This document shows, one piece after another, positions 43,867 through 53,182 of a DNA stretch of 64,000 nt; position 1 is the first letter of the stretch; every line of letters starts with the position of its first letter. Location of the stretch: NCBI RefSeq assembly GCF_003337215.1, contig NZ_QPIG01000001.1, positions 496,001 to 560,000 of the forward strand. Reading direction: 5' to 3'. Under the pieces are notes generated by a model. The model was not told where the DNA came from and searched no databases. It saw nothing but the letters and a program-made list of their open reading frames with translations. The translations under genes and the position numbers were made by a program. The stretch is from Oceanihabitans sediminis. Its GTDB lineage: Bacteria > Bacteroidota > Bacteroidia > Flavobacteriales > Flavobacteriaceae.

Positions 43867-43897
43867 AAAAAACTCCAGTGTTGCACTGGAGTTTTTT
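43867..43897. terminator. bidirectional intrinsic terminator
   Basis: A 14-bp perfect stem with core CTCCAGTG/CACTGGAG (arms 43,867-43,880 and 43,884-43,897, loop TTG) and A/T runs on both sides, between the convergent S46 peptidase and enoyl-CoA hydratase genes. Confidence 0.92.
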
Positions 43898-43921
43898 CAT
43901 TTATAATAGTTCTATAGTATT

Positions 43922-44704
43922 TTACTTTCCTGGGAAATTTGCTTTTCTTTTTTCTAAAAACGCAGTAGTTCCTTCTTTAAAATCTTCGGTTCCAAAGCAT
44001 TTTCCAAATTGCTTGATTTCTACTTTATAACCGTTTTTACCATCTTTATAGTTAGCATTAATTGCTTTAATAGCTTTTCCTATAGCTACTGAAGAATTAC
44101 GCATGATTTTACCTGCAAGTTTTTCAGCTAAAGGCATTAACTCCTCTAAAGTAGTTACGTGATTTACTAATCCGTAGTCTTTTGCTGTAGCAGCATCAAT
44201 CATTCCTGCAGTCATTACCATTTCCATAGCACGACCTTTTCCTACTAATTGTGGTAAACGTTGAGTACCACCATATCCTGGAATAACTCCGAGCGAAACT
44301 TCTGGTAATCCCATTTTCGCATTATCACTAGCAACTCTAAAATGACAAGCCATTGCTAACTCTAATCCACCTCCAAGCGCAAAACCATTAACTGCTGCAA
44401 TTACTGGAGTTTTTAAATTTTCAACAAAATCAAATAATAACTCTTGTCCTTTTGCGGCTAACTTTCCTCCGTTTTCTACACTAAAGTTTGCAAATTCACT
44501 TATATCTGCTCCTGCAACAAATGCTTTTTCACCGCTTCCTGTTACAATAATAACTTTAGTAGCAGCATCTTGATCTGCTGCCTTAAAAGCTTCGTGCAAT
44601 TCTTGAATAGTTTCCTTATTTAATGCGTTTAGTTTACTAGGTCTATTAATGGTAATCGTAGTAATACCGCTGTTGGTAGTTGATAAAATGTTATTGTATG
44701 ACAT
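43922..44704 (-). CDS. enoyl-CoA hydratase/isomerase family protein (crotonase)
   Basis: 260 residues, normal length. The crotonase oxyanion blocks are GEKAFVAGADISEF (about 61-74) and GFALGGGLELAMACHFRVAS (about 103-122). The two catalytic Glu of true hydratases are present in GGGLELAM and MGLPEVSLGVIPGYGGTQRL (about 131-150). It hydrates trans-2-enoyl-CoA, probably short chain, in fatty-acid or amino-acid breakdown. The 3-oxoacid CoA-transferase genes at the end of the window are functionally related but distant. Confidence 0.93.
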   Translation of the reverse strand: MSYNNILSTTNSGITTITINRPSKLNALNKETIQELHEAFKAADQDAATKVIIVTGSGEKAFVAGADISEFANFSVENGGKLAAKGQELLFDFVENLKTPVIAAVNGFALGGGLELAMACHFRVASDNAKMGLPEVSLGVIPGYGGTQRLPQLVGKGRAMEMVMTAGMIDAATAKDYGLVNHVTTLEELMPLAEKLAGKIMRNSSVAIGKAIKAINANYKDGKNGYKVEIKQFGKCFGTEDFKEGTTAFLEKRKANFPGK

Positions 44705-44751
44705 AATTATATATTTGATGTTTTTCTGCTTAAACAGAAATAACTAATTTA

Positions 44752-46203
44752 TTATTCTTTTGGAAAAGTAACAGTAAAAATGGTACCTGATCCCATTTCT
44801 GTTGTAAAGGTAATACTTCCGTTATAAGTTTCCATAATATTTTTAACCATTGCTAAACCTAGGCCCATTCCGCTAGATTTAGTTGTAAATTTTGGCTCAA
44901 ATATCTTTAGTTGATTTTCTTCGCTTATCCCAATTCCATTATCTGAAACGGTTATTTTGACATCTTCACCATCTTCTAAAACTCTAACAATAATTTTTGG
45001 GGTTCTATCCTTAGGTATAGATTGTATACCATTTTTAATTAAATTAGTGACTACGCGAATTAATTGAGTTCTATCGAACTTAGCAATTATCTCTTCTTTG
45101 TTTGAAGAGAAATCAATATAATCTTCATTAAAAATATCTAAGGACAGATTTACAATTTCCACCACGTTCAACATTTCATTTTTCTGTGCCGGCATCTTGG
45201 CAAAGTTTGAGAATGCCGAAGCAATTGAACTCATTATATCTATTTGCTGAATCAAGGTTTTACTGTATTCATCTACTTTTTGATGAATGTTTTCATCGGT
45301 AGGGTCAAACTTTCGCTGAAAACTCTGCACACTTAAACGCATAGGGGTTAGAGGGTTTTTAATCTCATGAGCCACCTGCTTTGCCATCTCTCTCCAAGCC
45401 TGCTCACGTTCACTAGTAGCTAATTTAACAGCACTCTCTTCCAACTCATCAATCATACTATTGTAAGACTCTACAAGCGTAGCAATCTCGACTGTTGCAG
45501 ATTCTATTTCAATCTTCTGGTTTCTTCTTTCTAATCGTGTTTCGTTAATTTTATCACTAATTGTCTTTAAGGATCTTGTGATATATTTAGAAAGAATATA
45601 GGCCAAAATGATTGCCGTTAGCAACATAAATAAGTAGGCTAAAGCAATTCGTTCTAAAAACTCATTAAGTTCCTTTGCCAAAAAATCATCGTTTTCTAAT
45701 AATGGTAAATTTAGAATAGCAATAGGCTTAGACTTTTGATCGGTGATGTAGGTATAAGATGATTGATAAGTCTCCTCTCCCACTTTTCTTTTTTCTACAA
45801 ACCTATGCTCTACAGTATTTACTAAAGCATTTAAAACATGAGAATTTAAACAGGATTGAATAGAATCTTGTGTTAAACTTGCTTTGGAGGATTTTAAAAG
45901 CTGCCCATCTAAATCATAAATAATTAGCGGTAAATCATGCGTAGTTGCAATTTTATATATCTCCTCTCTGAATATAAAAGGGATTTTCTCTGTTTTAACC
46001 TCAAAAGACGTTTCTTGAATTACAAAACTAATATGTCTTTTAACAGCTGTTTCTTTACGCTCTAATCGTTGTTTATGATAATCTTCTGTCTCTTCCTTGT
46101 ATTGAAACACCGAAACCATCGTAATTAAAATAGAAGCTACCAATACCAGGAAAATCATGGCAAGGAAAATACGTAAACGTAAAGAGAGTTTTTTTAGCTT
46201 CAT
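44752..46203 (-). CDS. sensor histidine kinase, NtrY-like (HAMP-HisKA-HATPase)
   Basis: 483 residues from ATG 46,203 (a TTG two codons earlier is possible). Span 1 at about 12-32, a periplasmic domain, span 2 at about 185-207, HAMP (about 208-260), and a dimerisation helix with the phosphorylated His in EMAKQVAHEIKNPLTPMRLS (about 288). The H-E-I-K-N-P-L-T-P signature is that of NtrY/AtoS-type kinases. The HATPase has NLIKNGIQSIP, DNGIGI and GMGLGLAM. No response regulator lies next to it. Signal unknown. Confidence 0.92.
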   Translation of the reverse strand: MKLKKLSLRLRIFLAMIFLVLVASILITMVSVFQYKEETEDYHKQRLERKETAVKRHISFVIQETSFEVKTEKIPFIFREEIYKIATTHDLPLIIYDLDGQLLKSSKASLTQDSIQSCLNSHVLNALVNTVEHRFVEKRKVGEETYQSSYTYITDQKSKPIAILNLPLLENDDFLAKELNEFLERIALAYLFMLLTAIILAYILSKYITRSLKTISDKINETRLERRNQKIEIESATVEIATLVESYNSMIDELEESAVKLATSEREQAWREMAKQVAHEIKNPLTPMRLSVQSFQRKFDPTDENIHQKVDEYSKTLIQQIDIMSSIASAFSNFAKMPAQKNEMLNVVEIVNLSLDIFNEDYIDFSSNKEEIIAKFDRTQLIRVVTNLIKNGIQSIPKDRTPKIIVRVLEDGEDVKITVSDNGIGISEENQLKIFEPKFTTKSSGMGLGLAMVKNIMETYNGSITFTTEMGSGTIFTVTFPKE

Positions 46204-46361
46204 AGACAACTAGGTTTCACAAAAGAATTAATATTTGTAAGCCCATAAATATAGCAATAATCACACCAAATACTATTTGGATATTTCTCAAAAACACAAA
46301 TTTCAAACTCCTTATAGCTTTTTAAAGAGTTTGAAATTTAGTTATAGTATAATTATAAAGG

Positions 46362-46910
46362 TTATGCGTCTGGGTTTTTACTACGTATATTTTTATAAAG
46401 CTTAAAGCCTAGCGTTAAAAGTATTCCTAAAACGAAGATACCTACAACACCAAAAATCCAATTAAAAGCACTTTTTAAAATTACAAGAAAAACCACAGCA
46501 AATAGAATAAAGGTTGCTCCTTCATTCCAAATACGCATAAAATTGGACGTTTTAGTAACTATTCCATTTTGTAATTCTTTATAAAATTGATGGGTTTTTA
46601 AATGATATATTATTAATAAGCCTACAAAAAACAATTTTACATGCATCCAAGCTTGTTGCAACCAAACAGGCTGTAAAATAAGCAACCAAACAGCAAAAAT
46701 TATAGCTAAAGTTGCCGATGGCCAGGTTATAATAGTCCATAAACGTTTCGCCATTAAACCTAGTTGCTTTCCTAAAATCTCTTTATCTGGAGAAGGTTTA
46801 TGAGAGGCTTCTATTTGATAAACAAAAAGTCTTGGAATATAAAACAAACCTGCAAACCAAGTAATCACAAAAATGAGGTGCAGAGATTTTATGTAGTTAT
46901 AATACTCCAT
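46362..46910 (-). CDS. hemJ: HemJ, protoporphyrinogen IX oxidase (CopD-like membrane protein)
   Basis: 182 residues, four or five membrane spans. The conserved His is in KSLHLIFVITWFAGLFYIPR (about 11) and the conserved Lys in WMHVKLFFVGLLIIYH (about 92); both are essential in characterised HemJ. The enzyme oxidises protoporphyrinogen IX to protoporphyrin IX, the step before ferrochelatase, whose gene ends 6 bases upstream of it on the same strand. No hemG or hemY is present in the window, so HemJ is the likely oxidase. Confidence 0.9.
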   Translation of the reverse strand: MEYYNYIKSLHLIFVITWFAGLFYIPRLFVYQIEASHKPSPDKEILGKQLGLMAKRLWTIITWPSATLAIIFAVWLLILQPVWLQQAWMHVKLFFVGLLIIYHLKTHQFYKELQNGIVTKTSNFMRIWNEGATFILFAVVFLVILKSAFNWIFGVVGIFVLGILLTLGFKLYKNIRSKNPDA

Positions 46911-46916
46911 TTCAAA

Positions 46917-47948
46917 TTATGCTAAAGAACCATTTTTCGCCCAATGGTTTACCCATTTCGCAAGTAAATCAACCCATTCTTGATCATCGTTTAAACACGG
47001 AATGGTAGTAAAGTCCTTTCCTCCCATTTCGTGGAAAATTTCCTGACCTTCCATAGCTATTTCTTCTAAAGTTTCTAAACAGTCACTAACAAAAGCAGGA
47101 GTTACGATGGCTAAATTTTTAACTCCTTGTTTCCCTAATCTTTCGATAGTTCTATCTGTATAAGGCTGTAACCATGGATCAAAACCTAACCTAGATTGAA
47201 AAGATGAGGAATAGGTGTCTTCTTGAAATTTTAATTTTTCAGCAACCAATCGGGTAACCTCTAAACATTGATGTCTGTAGCAAAACTCATGTGCTTTACT
47301 TGGAGTTACACAACAACTCTTATCTATTTTACAATGTGATTTTGTCACATCTCTTTTTCTAATATGTCTTTCCGGAACACCATGATAAGAAAACAATAAG
47401 TGGTCGTAATCTACCCCCTCTAAATGTTTAGCAATACTATTTGCTAATACTTCAATATAATCTGGCTTGTTATAAAAAGCTGGAACAGATGTGATAGTTA
47501 CATTTGGAAAATGCTTTTTCTGTAATTCTTCAGCAAGAACTAAAATAGTCTCGGTGGTTGCCATAGCAAATTGTGGATATAAAGGAAAAAGCAAAATTTC
47601 ATCTACTCCCTTATCTACTAATTCTTGCATCCCTTTTTTAATGCTCATACTTCCGTAACGCATGGCTAAGCCAACAGGAATATCTGTTTTATCTTGCATT
47701 TTCTTCTGTAAGCGTTCAGAAATTACAATTAAAGGAGATCCTTCTTCCCACCAGATTTTCTTGTAAGCTGCTGCAGATTGTTTTGGTCTTGTATTTAAAA
47801 TAATCCCTCTAACTAAAAGGTTTCTTGCAACAAACGGAATATCTATAACGCGCTCATCCATCAAGAATTCATCTAAATACTTTTTCACATCATTAGGTTC
47901 CGGACTGTCTGGCGAACCTAGATTTACTAATAAAATTCCTTTACTCAT
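46917..47948 (-). CDS. hemH: ferrochelatase HemH
   Basis: 343 residues. The active-site His lies in LLFSYHGVPERHIRKRD (about 192-208), and the metal-channel Glu in SDCLETLEEIAME. A CKIDKSCC stretch in the insert could be part of an iron-sulfur ligand set as in some bacterial ferrochelatases, but the full four-Cys pattern is not certain. It inserts Fe(II) into protoporphyrin IX. It is co-oriented with hemJ and the AraC-type gene (stop of the latter 14 bases upstream). Confidence 0.95.
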   Translation of the reverse strand: MSKGILLVNLGSPDSPEPNDVKKYLDEFLMDERVIDIPFVARNLLVRGIILNTRPKQSAAAYKKIWWEEGSPLIVISERLQKKMQDKTDIPVGLAMRYGSMSIKKGMQELVDKGVDEILLFPLYPQFAMATTETILVLAEELQKKHFPNVTITSVPAFYNKPDYIEVLANSIAKHLEGVDYDHLLFSYHGVPERHIRKRDVTKSHCKIDKSCCVTPSKAHEFCYRHQCLEVTRLVAEKLKFQEDTYSSSFQSRLGFDPWLQPYTDRTIERLGKQGVKNLAIVTPAFVSDCLETLEEIAMEGQEIFHEMGGKDFTTIPCLNDDQEWVDLLAKWVNHWAKNGSLA

Positions 47949-47962
47949 AGTATAAATTAAGT

Positions 47963-48847
47963 CTACGAAGATACTGACATTAAATATTTTTTTGGCGTCG
48001 TACCATATTTCTTTTTAAATGCTGCTATAAAATGGCTAGCAGTACTATATCCTACTTTAAGCCCTACTTCATTTACATTATAATCTCCAGATTCTAAATA
48101 TTTCCTAGCAACTTCCATTTTATAATCTAATAAGAAGCTAAAAACAGAATCACCGTAAATCTGCTTAAAACCTTCTTTTAACTTCTTTAAGCTCAAATCA
48201 ATTTCATCTGCCAACTCCTGTAAGCTTGGCGGTTCTGCCATTCTAGAAATAATAATATCTTTTGCTCTTCTAATTTTAATAACATTGGTTTCATCCACCA
48301 AAAACGGACACTGCTCTACATCTGCATCTTCATTTCTATTAAAATACAAACTTAAAAGTTCAAAGGCCTTTCCTTTAAAATATAGATTTTTAATAGATTG
48401 ATTTAAGTTATAATGTATCAATTGGTTTAAAACAATAGACATAGAAGGTAGAATCTTTCCGTCTTTATAATATTTCTTATCTACATTATCTGCACTTAGA
48501 AAAGTTATATAATCTGCCTCTTGACTAAATAAACTATGGAATTTTTTAATAGAAATAATTAAAGAAACCAACCAAGAATTAGGATTCACATTTAAATGAA
48601 TAGGCAAATCTCTTTGCGGATTATAAAGTAAAAGAGAAGTTTCCTCTTTAATATTTAGAGTATAGCCGCCATTATTAAACTGAAAGGCACTAGAACCCTT
48701 AACACAAAAATGAAATTGAATAAAACTACTGTCTATATCTCGCTCTACAGTAACTGTTTCTTTGTTTTCATTTTGAAAGGTTAATACAAAAAAACCATCA
48801 TCTACTTTTGTTTCTTCAAAAGTACCTCTAGCGTCATTTTTTATCAT
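47963..48847 (-). CDS. AraC-family transcriptional regulator next to the haem genes
   Basis: 294 residues from ATG 48,847 (a TTG start 51 bases earlier is less likely). The N-terminal about 190 residues form a cupin-like sensor domain (DSSFIQFHFCVKGSSAFQFN and LYNPQRDLPIHLNV). The C-terminal about 95 residues hold the double helix-turn-helix (PPSLQELADEIDLSLKKLKE and VGLKVGYSTASHFIAAFKKK). The layout resembles PchR-type regulators of iron/siderophore genes. It is divergent from hemA (about 210 bases) and upstream of hemH-hemJ, so control of haem or iron genes is a reasonable inference. Confidence 0.9.
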   Translation of the reverse strand: MIKNDARGTFEETKVDDGFFVLTFQNENKETVTVERDIDSSFIQFHFCVKGSSAFQFNNGGYTLNIKEETSLLLYNPQRDLPIHLNVNPNSWLVSLIISIKKFHSLFSQEADYITFLSADNVDKKYYKDGKILPSMSIVLNQLIHYNLNQSIKNLYFKGKAFELLSLYFNRNEDADVEQCPFLVDETNVIKIRRAKDIIISRMAEPPSLQELADEIDLSLKKLKEGFKQIYGDSVFSFLLDYKMEVARKYLESGDYNVNEVGLKVGYSTASHFIAAFKKKYGTTPKKYLMSVSS

Positions 48848-49024
48848 ATATTTTGTTTGTATTCGTGGTAAACTATTTAGACTAATTCTAAACAACAAGA
48901 TTCAAAAGTGCTGTTACGGCTACAAAAATAGGATATTTATCATATAATAATAAAAAATATCGTTAAAAAACCAGAAACGACACTAATAGTTCTTTTACCG
49001 TTACTTTTATCCACATAAGCGTTC

Positions 49025-49032
49025 TATTTTTG
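49025..49032 (+). promoter_or_regulatory. possible -7 element for hemA
   Basis: TATTTTTG matches TAnnTTTG and ends 23 bases before the hemA ATG. No TTTG is seen at the -33 distance, so it may need an activator such as the divergent AraC-type protein. Confidence 0.45.
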
Positions 49033-49055
49033 CTCGGTAATATCCAAGTCAGGTA

Positions 49056-50318
49056 ATGGAGCAATACAATATTTCAAAAGGAAGTTCATTTTACGCGATA
49101 GGCTTAAGCTACAAAAAAGCAGATGCCGAGATTCGTGGGCACTTTAGCTTAGATGCTGAAGCAAAACTTACATTGCTTGAACAAGCAAAAAAAGAAGGTG
49201 TAGAAAGCCTTATAGTAACTTCTACTTGTAACAGAACCGAAATCTACGGTTTTGCACAACATCCTTTTCAACTTATCAAATTACTTTGTGATAACACAAA
49301 AGGAACGGTTGAAGAATTTCAAGAAGTAGCATTTGTATTAAAAAACAAAGAAGCTATTTCACATGTTTTTCGTGTTGGTTCTGGATTAGATAGTCAGATT
49401 TTAGGAGATTTCGAAATTATTGGTCAGCTTAAATCTGCTGCAATTGTTTCTAAGAAAAACGGCCTTTTAAATCATTTTCTAGAGCGTTTATTAAATGCAG
49501 TTATTCAAGCTAGTAAACGTATTAAAACCGAAACCAATATTTCTTCTGGAGCAACTTCTGTTTCCTTTGCTTCTGTGCAATATATTTTAAATGAAGTAGA
49601 AAATGTTTCAGACAAAGAAATTTTACTTTTTGGAACAGGGAAAATTGGAAGAAATACATGTGAAAACTTGGTGAAACACACCAAAAATGATCAAATCACA
49701 TTAATTAATAGAACAAAAGGTAAAGCCGAAGCTGTTGCTGGTAAATTCAACTTAATTGTAAAAGATTACGCGAATTTGCAAGAAGAAATTCAAGCATCAG
49801 ATATATTAATTGTTGCTACTGGGGCACAACAGCCTACAGTAGACAAGCATATTATTCAGGCTAATAAACCTTTATTAATTTTAGATTTATCTATTCCTAA
49901 AAACGTAAACGAAAACGTTACAGAATTAGATAACGTAACTTTAGTTCACCTAGATCATCTTTCTAAAATTACAGATGATACACTAGAAAAACGCAAACAA
50001 CAAATTCCTCTTGCAGAACAAATTATAGAGGAAGTTAAAGCAGAATTTAATGCTTGGTTAGAAACTAGAAAATTCGCTCCTACCATTAAAGCTTTAAAAT
50101 TGAAATTAACCGATTTCAAAAATGCGGAACTAGAAACACAACGTAAAAAACTAAACGATTTCAACGAAGCTCAGGCTGAAATTATTAGTAATAATATCAT
50201 ACAAAAAATTACAAACCACTTTGCTCATCACCTAAGAGATGATGCAATTTCTACAGACGACAGTCTAGAACTCATAAAAAAAGTGTTTCAATTAGAAACA
50301 TCCTCAAAAAATGTCTAA
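49056..50318 (+). CDS. hemA: glutamyl-tRNA reductase HemA
   Basis: 420 residues. The catalytic Cys is in LIVTSTCNRTEIYGFA (about 54), and the Rossmann NADPH domain begins ILLFGTGKIGRNTCENL (about 189). A C-terminal helical dimerisation domain follows. It reduces glutamyl-tRNA(Glu) to glutamate-1-semialdehyde, the first committed step of the C5 route to haem. Presence of HemA means this organism uses the C5 pathway, not ALA synthase. The stop overlaps hemC by 8 bases. Confidence 0.96.
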   Translation: MEQYNISKGSSFYAIGLSYKKADAEIRGHFSLDAEAKLTLLEQAKKEGVESLIVTSTCNRTEIYGFAQHPFQLIKLLCDNTKGTVEEFQEVAFVLKNKEAISHVFRVGSGLDSQILGDFEIIGQLKSAAIVSKKNGLLNHFLERLLNAVIQASKRIKTETNISSGATSVSFASVQYILNEVENVSDKEILLFGTGKIGRNTCENLVKHTKNDQITLINRTKGKAEAVAGKFNLIVKDYANLQEEIQASDILIVATGAQQPTVDKHIIQANKPLLILDLSIPKNVNENVTELDNVTLVHLDHLSKITDDTLEKRKQQIPLAEQIIEEVKAEFNAWLETRKFAPTIKALKLKLTDFKNAELETQRKKLNDFNEAQAEIISNNIIQKITNHFAHHLRDDAISTDDSLELIKKVFQLETSSKNV

Positions 50319-51900
50319 AATTATTCGAATTGGTACTCGCGATAGCGAACTTGCCTTATATCAAGCTAATGTAGTTAAAAAACAACTTGAAGACTTAGGT
50401 CATAAAACAGAAATCGTTCCTGTAAAATCTACAGGAGATTTAGTTTTAAATAAGCCTCTTTACAAGCTAGGAATCACCGGTGTTTTCACTAAAACACTAG
50501 ATATTGCTATGCTTAATTACGATATTGATATTGCAGTACACAGCTCTAAAGATGTACCAACTGATTTACCAGAAGGTATTGTTCAAGCTGCAGTTATTAA
50601 GCGTGGAAACGTAAGAGACACTTTAGTTTTTAAACAAAACGAAGAGTTTTTGAGTTCTAAACACGCGGTTATTGCAACCGGTAGTTTAAGAAGAAAAGCA
50701 CAATGGCTTAACCGTTTCCCTACACATACCATTGAGGATATTCGTGGAAATGTAAATTTACGTTTACAGAAACTAGAGGATAACGAACACTGGAATGCTA
50801 CTATTTTTGCAGCAGCTGGTTTAGGAAGAATTGGTAAAAGACCAGAAAACGCTATCAATTTAGATTGGATGATTCCTGCTCCTGCTCAAGGTGCTATCAT
50901 GATTACTGCCTTAGAGGAAGACGAAGAAATCTTAGCAATCTGTAAAGAAATCAATCACGAGGAAACAGAAATCTGTACTAGTATAGAACGTGAATTCTTA
51001 AACCGATTAGAAGGTGGTTGTACGGCTCCTATTGGTGCTTTGGCATTTATAAAAGATGAAGAAGTAACCTTTGAAGCGGTTCTTTTAAGCCAAGACGGAC
51101 AAAAGAAAATCGAAGTGAAGCGAGTTGAAAAACTTGGTGAACACCATAATATTGCAAAATACAGTGCCGATTATATTATTGAACGTGGAGGAAAGCGTTT
51201 AATGGATAGTTTAACACGTGCCGAAAAATTATCAAAAGTATATTCTACAAAATCGCTTACCGAAAGACAACGTCTTCTGGTAAACCAAAACCTTTTAGTT
51301 GAAAGTTCCGATTTTATAAAGATTAATATTAATAGATTAAAACCACAAGTGGTTAGAAAGCCTATTAAAAACGTAATCATTACTAGTCAGAATACCGTAG
51401 AAGCACTACTTCAAAATTATTCTCCTGCAGAATTACAATTCGAAAACATTTACTGTGTTGGTAGAAGAACCAAACGTTTAGTAGAAAAACGAATAGGTAA
51501 AGTAAATCACGCAGAACCAAATGCAAAAAAACTTGCAGCATATCTAATTGAATACTTAGAAGGAACAGAAGTTACTTATTTCTGTAGCAATTTACACTTA
51601 GATACATTGCCAACAGTTTTAGCAGAAAACAACATAGAGGTTAACGAAGTAATTGCTTACGAAACCAAACTAGATCCTATAAAATTAAAAGACACAGTTG
51701 AAGGTGTTATGTTTTACAGCCCATCAACAGTACAAAGTTTCAAGCAAGAAAATATTGCAAAAGAAGGAATGATAGCATTCTGTATCGGGGAAACTACTGC
51801 TCACGAAGCTAGCAAACATTTTGCAGACGTGCGCATTTCAAAAATCCCAACAGTAGAAAGTGTTATTGAGCTGGTTAACGAGCATTATGCAAAACAATAA
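50311..51900 (+). CDS. hemCD: HemC-HemD fusion: hydroxymethylbilane synthase plus uroporphyrinogen-III synthase
   Basis: 529 residues against about 310 for HemC alone. Residues 1-310 are porphobilinogen deaminase: RIGTRDSELALYQA, HSSKDVPTDLPEG, ATGSLRRKAQW, and the dipyrromethane-cofactor Cys in LEGGCTAPIGALA (about 235). Residues about 345-529 are HemD-like (KNVIITSQNTVEALL, YCVGRRTKRLV, VMFYSPSTVQSF, CIGETTAHEA). The fusion makes two consecutive steps (linear tetrapyrrole, then ring closure with D-ring inversion) in one protein, limiting loss of the unstable intermediate. It lies in the hemA-hemCD-hemE operon. Confidence 0.93.
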   Translation: MSKIIRIGTRDSELALYQANVVKKQLEDLGHKTEIVPVKSTGDLVLNKPLYKLGITGVFTKTLDIAMLNYDIDIAVHSSKDVPTDLPEGIVQAAVIKRGNVRDTLVFKQNEEFLSSKHAVIATGSLRRKAQWLNRFPTHTIEDIRGNVNLRLQKLEDNEHWNATIFAAAGLGRIGKRPENAINLDWMIPAPAQGAIMITALEEDEEILAICKEINHEETEICTSIEREFLNRLEGGCTAPIGALAFIKDEEVTFEAVLLSQDGQKKIEVKRVEKLGEHHNIAKYSADYIIERGGKRLMDSLTRAEKLSKVYSTKSLTERQRLLVNQNLLVESSDFIKININRLKPQVVRKPIKNVIITSQNTVEALLQNYSPAELQFENIYCVGRRTKRLVEKRIGKVNHAEPNAKKLAAYLIEYLEGTEVTYFCSNLHLDTLPTVLAENNIEVNEVIAYETKLDPIKLKDTVEGVMFYSPSTVQSFKQENIAKEGMIAFCIGETTAHEASKHFADVRISKIPTVESVIELVNEHYAKQ

Positions 51901-51978
51901 ACGTAATTTCAAGCAATTTCATTTAGGTTAATTATACCACAAAAAAAGATTGTTTAGAAATAACAAATAAAACAAGTC

Positions 51979-53004
51979 ATGATAAAAAACGATTTATTTT
52001 TAAGAGCATTAAAAGGAGAAACGGTAGAGCGTCCTCCAGTTTGGATGATGCGTCAAGCAGGAAGATACCTTCCTGAATTTATGGAAATCAAACAAAAATA
52101 CGATTTCTTTACCCGTTGCAGAACTCCAGAATTAGCCAGTGAAATCACCGTGCAACCTATCAGAAGATATGGTATGGATGCTGCTATTTTATTTTCAGAT
52201 ATCTTAGTAATTCCACAGGCAATGAATATCGAGGTACAAATGAAACCTAACTTTGGTCCATATCTACCTAACCCTATTCGCACACAAAAAGATGTAGATT
52301 CTGTAATAGTTCCAGATGTAAAAGAGGCTCTTGATTACGTTTACCAAGCAATAAAACAAACCAAAGAAAAACTTAATGATGAAGTTCCTTTAATTGGTTT
52401 TGCTGGTTCTCCATGGACGATCCTTTGCTACTGTGTACAAGGACAAGGAAGCAAGAATTTTGATAAGGCTAAAGAATTTTGCTTTACAAACCCTGTTGCT
52501 GCACACCAATTATTACAAAAAATTACAGACACTACGATTGCTTACTTAAAAGAAAAAGTAAAAGCAGGTGTTAATGCTGTTCAAGTTTTCGATTCTTGGG
52601 GAGGAATGCTTTCTCCGGTAGATTATCAGGAATTTTCTTGGCAATATATCCAACAAATTATCGATGCTTTAAAAGACGAAACTCCGGTTATCGCTTTTGG
52701 TAAAGGTTGTTGGTTTGCCCTAGATACTATGGCAAAATCTGGTGCTTCAGCGCTAGGAGTAGACTGGACATGTTCTGCTAAAAACGCACGTTATCTAACC
52801 GGCGGAAACATCACACTTCAAGGAAACTTCGACCCTACTCGACTGTTTTCTCCACCAGCAGAAATCAAGAAAATGGTTCACCAAATGATAAATGATTTTG
52901 GTAAAGACAAATATATCGTTAATCTAGGACACGGAATTTTACCTAATATTCCTCTAGAAAACGCAAAAGCATTTATAGACGCCGTTAAGGAGTATAAAGC
53001 ATAA
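51979..53004 (+). CDS. hemE: uroporphyrinogen decarboxylase HemE
   Basis: 341 residues. The family signature [16 protein letters not shown] (about 20-35) and the second block [20 protein letters not shown] are intact, as is the catalytic Asp in [10 protein letters not shown]. It converts uroporphyrinogen III to coproporphyrinogen III. It follows hemCD by 78 bases. The structured motif copy B begins 10 bases after its stop and may act on its transcript. Confidence 0.96.
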   Translation: MIKNDLFLRALKGETVERPPVWMMRQAGRYLPEFMEIKQKYDFFTRCRTPELASEITVQPIRRYGMDAAILFSDILVIPQAMNIEVQMKPNFGPYLPNPIRTQKDVDSVIVPDVKEALDYVYQAIKQTKEKLNDEVPLIGFAGSPWTILCYCVQGQGSKNFDKAKEFCFTNPVAAHQLLQKITDTTIAYLKEKVKAGVNAVQVFDSWGGMLSPVDYQEFSWQYIQQIIDALKDETPVIAFGKGCWFALDTMAKSGASALGVDWTCSAKNARYLTGGNITLQGNFDPTRLFSPPAEIKKMVHQMINDFGKDKYIVNLGHGILPNIPLENAKAFIDAVKEYKA

Positions 53005-53013
53005 ATTTGTTGT

Positions 53014-53158
53014 GGGCGTTACCTACTTTTTTAAAGCAACTTTCTGTTTAAATTGAAACAGCTTGCTTAAAAAGTAGGTCGCGCTTTCGGCAGTCGCTTT
53101 TTATTTGCTTTTAGTGGCAAATAAAAGAGCTTCAACAAATGCCTCAATCGCTAACGCA
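53014..53158 (+). repeat. structured intergenic motif, copy B
   Basis: Closing helix GCGTTA/TAACGC (53,016-53,021 with 53,152-53,157), the same bases as copy A. Inside are an 11-bp helix ACCTACTTTTT/AAAAAGTAGGT (53,021-53,079) with an inner CTGTTT/AAACAG, a GC-rich segment GTCGCGCTTTCGGCAGTC, and a 10-bp helix TTTTATTTGC/GCAAATAAAA (53,099-53,126). The arrangement matches copy A although the hairpin sequences differ, as expected for a structure conserved by compensatory change. It lies between hemE and the next gene. Confidence 0.65.
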
Positions 53159-53182
53159 AGGCTTGGTTTTAAAACAAAGACT

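Noticed and set aside
53105-53182. In-frame N-terminal extension of the EI24/CysZ-like protein
   Set aside because: It lies inside the structured motif copy B, and the membrane protein has a normal start at 53,183.
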